In this document: positions 62,632 through 64,000 of the stretch, in pieces | Layout: each line of letters opens with the position of its first letter | Position numbering within the stretch: the first letter of the stretch is position 1 | Notes under the pieces: model-generated | What the model saw: the letters and a program-made list of their open reading frames with translations, nothing else | Databases searched by the model: none | What the model was told of the DNA's origin: nothing | Position numbers and translations under genes: made by a program | Assembly: GCA_052035295.1 (NCBI GenBank) | Contig: JBPOHS010000114.1 | Span: 1 to 64,000 of the forward strand | DNA length: 64,000 nt | Source: HdN1 sp052035295 | GTDB lineage: Bacteria > Pseudomonadota > Gammaproteobacteria > Pseudomonadales > Ketobacteraceae | Direction of reading: 5' to 3'

Positions 62632-64000
62632 TGAACGAGCTGCTTGGTAGCCTGCAGGCGTTTCACTTTCTGCGCCCCTGGTGGCTGCTGGCCATGGTGC
62701 CGGCGCTACTGATTTTCCTGATGCTCTGGAAAAAGGGAGCCCATGCGGGCGAATGGAAGCGCGCCATTTCCCCACATCTGCTAACGCACTTGATACAGGG
62801 CAACCAGACCCGTGACAGCAAAACGCCACTGATGCTGTTGATTACTGCATGGCTGCTCGCGAGCGTCGCGCTGGCAGGCCCGACCTGGCAAAAATTGCCG
62901 GCAGCGATGAAGAAAAAAATCGACGCTCGTGTGATCGTGCTCGACCTCACCCTGTCGATGCTTGCCAGTGATACTCCTCCCACACGCTTGACACGCGCCA
63001 AGCACAAGCTCAGCGACATTCTCGCTCGCAGTAAAGAAGGTCTGACCGGACTGGTCGTGTTTGCCGGTAGTGCCCATGTCGTTTCCCCCCTTACTGATGA
63101 CAGCAATACCATCCTCTCGCTGGCCAACAGCCTGTCACCGGAAATCATGCCGGTCGCAGGCAGCGCTCCCCTGGCCGGCATCCAGCAGGCCGCCGAAGTG
63201 CTACGTTCCGGTGGCATGCCGGAAGGACAAATACTTTATATCGGCGACGATATCCCCCCCAATTTCGAAGAAGTGCTGGCCCCCTTGAAAGACAGCATCA
63301 CACTGTCGGTACTGGCCGTGGGCACAGAACAGGGAGCACCGGTTGCCATGGAAGGTGGGCATTACCTGAAGGATGCCAATGGCAGTATCGTGATGGCCCC
63401 CGTCGATCATGACCGGCTGCGAGCCCTTGCAAGCAACTTTGGTGGCCGTTATTCGCCGGTAACGGCCGACGACAGTGACATCAATCTGCTGCTCGCGGAT
63501 TTTCTCGAACTCGACGATGAAGTGCGGGAATCACAGCGTGATTTTGATATCTGGGAAGACATGGGTGCGTGGATTGTCTTACTGATCTTGCCGCTCGCAG
63601 CAGCCGCCTATCGACGCGGCTGGCTGGCCTCCCTGCTGCTGCCACTCATGCTGACCGGTATGCTGGCCGCACCGGCGCCGGCGCAGGCCGACACATGGGA
63701 TTCCTTGTGGAAAAACAGTGACCAACGCGGCAAACAGGCTTTCGACGAGCAGGACTGGAACCGTGCCGCGCAGGAGTTCGAGGATCCCGACTGGAAAGCT
63801 GCATCGCTGTACAAGGATGGCAAATATCCAGAAGCGGAATCCCTTTACAAGAACCGAAACTCGGCAGATGCCCATTACAACCGGGGTAATGCCCTGGTCC
63901 AGCAAGGCCGGCTCGAAGAAGCCGAACAGGCTTATGATGAAGCGCTCAAGCTCGACCCGACAATGAAGGACGCCAAGGCAAACAAAAAAGTCGTCAAGAA
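62631..64000 (+). CDS. VWA-TPR membrane protein (BatB/BatC type), 3' end outside window
   Basis: The plus-strand frame is open from an ATG at 62631 (TGATG overlap with the previous stop) to the right edge, 456 codons, so the gene is partial. It has membrane segments near residues 18-35, 67-83 and 307-324, then another near 330-348, and a VWA-like domain (about 95-300). After these it has TPR repeats (AHYNRGNALVQQGRLEEAEQ). The metal site reads DLTLS in place of DxSxS, so the third residue is Thr. It combines BatB-like and BatC-like parts in one chain. Confidence 0.88.
   Translation, partial: MNELLGSLQAFHFLRPWWLLAMVPALLIFLMLWKKGAHAGEWKRAISPHLLTHLIQGNQTRDSKTPLMLLITAWLLASVALAGPTWQKLPAAMKKKIDARVIVLDLTLSMLASDTPPTRLTRAKHKLSDILARSKEGLTGLVVFAGSAHVVSPLTDDSNTILSLANSLSPEIMPVAGSAPLAGIQQAAEVLRSGGMPEGQILYIGDDIPPNFEEVLAPLKDSITLSVLAVGTEQGAPVAMEGGHYLKDANGSIVMAPVDHDRLRALASNFGGRYSPVTADDSDINLLLADFLELDDEVRESQRDFDIWEDMGAWIVLLILPLAAAAYRRGWLASLLLPLMLTGMLAAPAPAQADTWDSLWKNSDQRGKQAFDEQDWNRAAQEFEDPDWKAASLYKDGKYPEAESLYKNRNSADAHYNRGNALVQQGRLEEAEQAYDEALKLDPTMKDAKANKKVVK

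Overview
The window (64 kb, moderately GC-rich, dense genes, short overlaps) comes from a polarly flagellated gammaproteobacterium. This is inferred from the FlrA/FlrB/FlrC (FleQ/FleS/FleR) sigma-54 flagellar regulators, fused RlmKL, the ribosome modulation factor RMF, class 2 PyrD and the 1,674-residue NAD-glutamate dehydrogenase. I saw no rRNA, tRNA, CRISPR array, insertion sequence or phage gene; genus cannot be fixed by eye.

Bases 1-26,000 form one long minus-strand flagellar and chemotaxis region. In transcription order it runs: flagellin (sigma-28 promoter), flaG, fliD (likely sigma-28 promoter), fliS, a fliT-position chaperone; then a six-gene sugar-modification cassette (DegT-family aminotransferase, HMW1C-like GT41 glycosyltransferase, an unrecognised protein, KAS III, acyl carrier protein, LpxD-like acyltransferase); then flrA, flrB (sigma-54 promoter), flrC, fliE, fliF, fliG, fliH, fliI, fliJ. 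After fliJ comes a chemotaxis block: STAS protein, CheY-like regulator, CheA, CheW and a receptor with at least three PAS repeats that runs off the left edge. The cassette has the parts needed to make an N-acylated amino sugar with its own acyl carrier and to put sugar on a protein; its position points to flagellin as substrate.

Bases 26,000-43,000 hold OmpW with an FNR/Anr-type box, a DUF1499 lipoprotein, CheV, an EAL-HDOD protein, an oxygen-binding di-iron (ODP) metallo-beta-lactamase-fold protein paired with a very small soluble protein carrying chemoreceptor-tip-like motifs, a glutaredoxin-like protein overlapping a 1,411-residue membrane protein of unknown role, a DUF5610-like protein with a near-consensus sigma-28 promoter, two convergent coiled-coil proteins and RlmKL.

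Bases 43,000-64,000 are mostly housekeeping: rmf, pyrD, a cupin, a palindromic intergenic repeat, a DUF2835 protein, NAD-GDH, uppP, a small gene remnant, a GMC oxidoreductase, an RND/MMPL exporter, a YjfB-type motility protein with its own sigma-28 promoter, a small beta-barrel protein, a DUF2135-type lipoprotein, and the start of a MoxR/DUF58/DUF4381/VWA (Bat-type) operon cut off at the right edge.

The most interesting parts are the acyl-ACP-linked glycosylation cassette with a GT41 enzyme in a flagellar locus, and the ODP plus mini-chemoreceptor pair, a candidate compact oxygen or iron input to chemotaxis. Four sigma-28 promoters with identical 11-base spacing tie flagellin, FliD, a DUF5610 protein and YjfB into one motility regulon.
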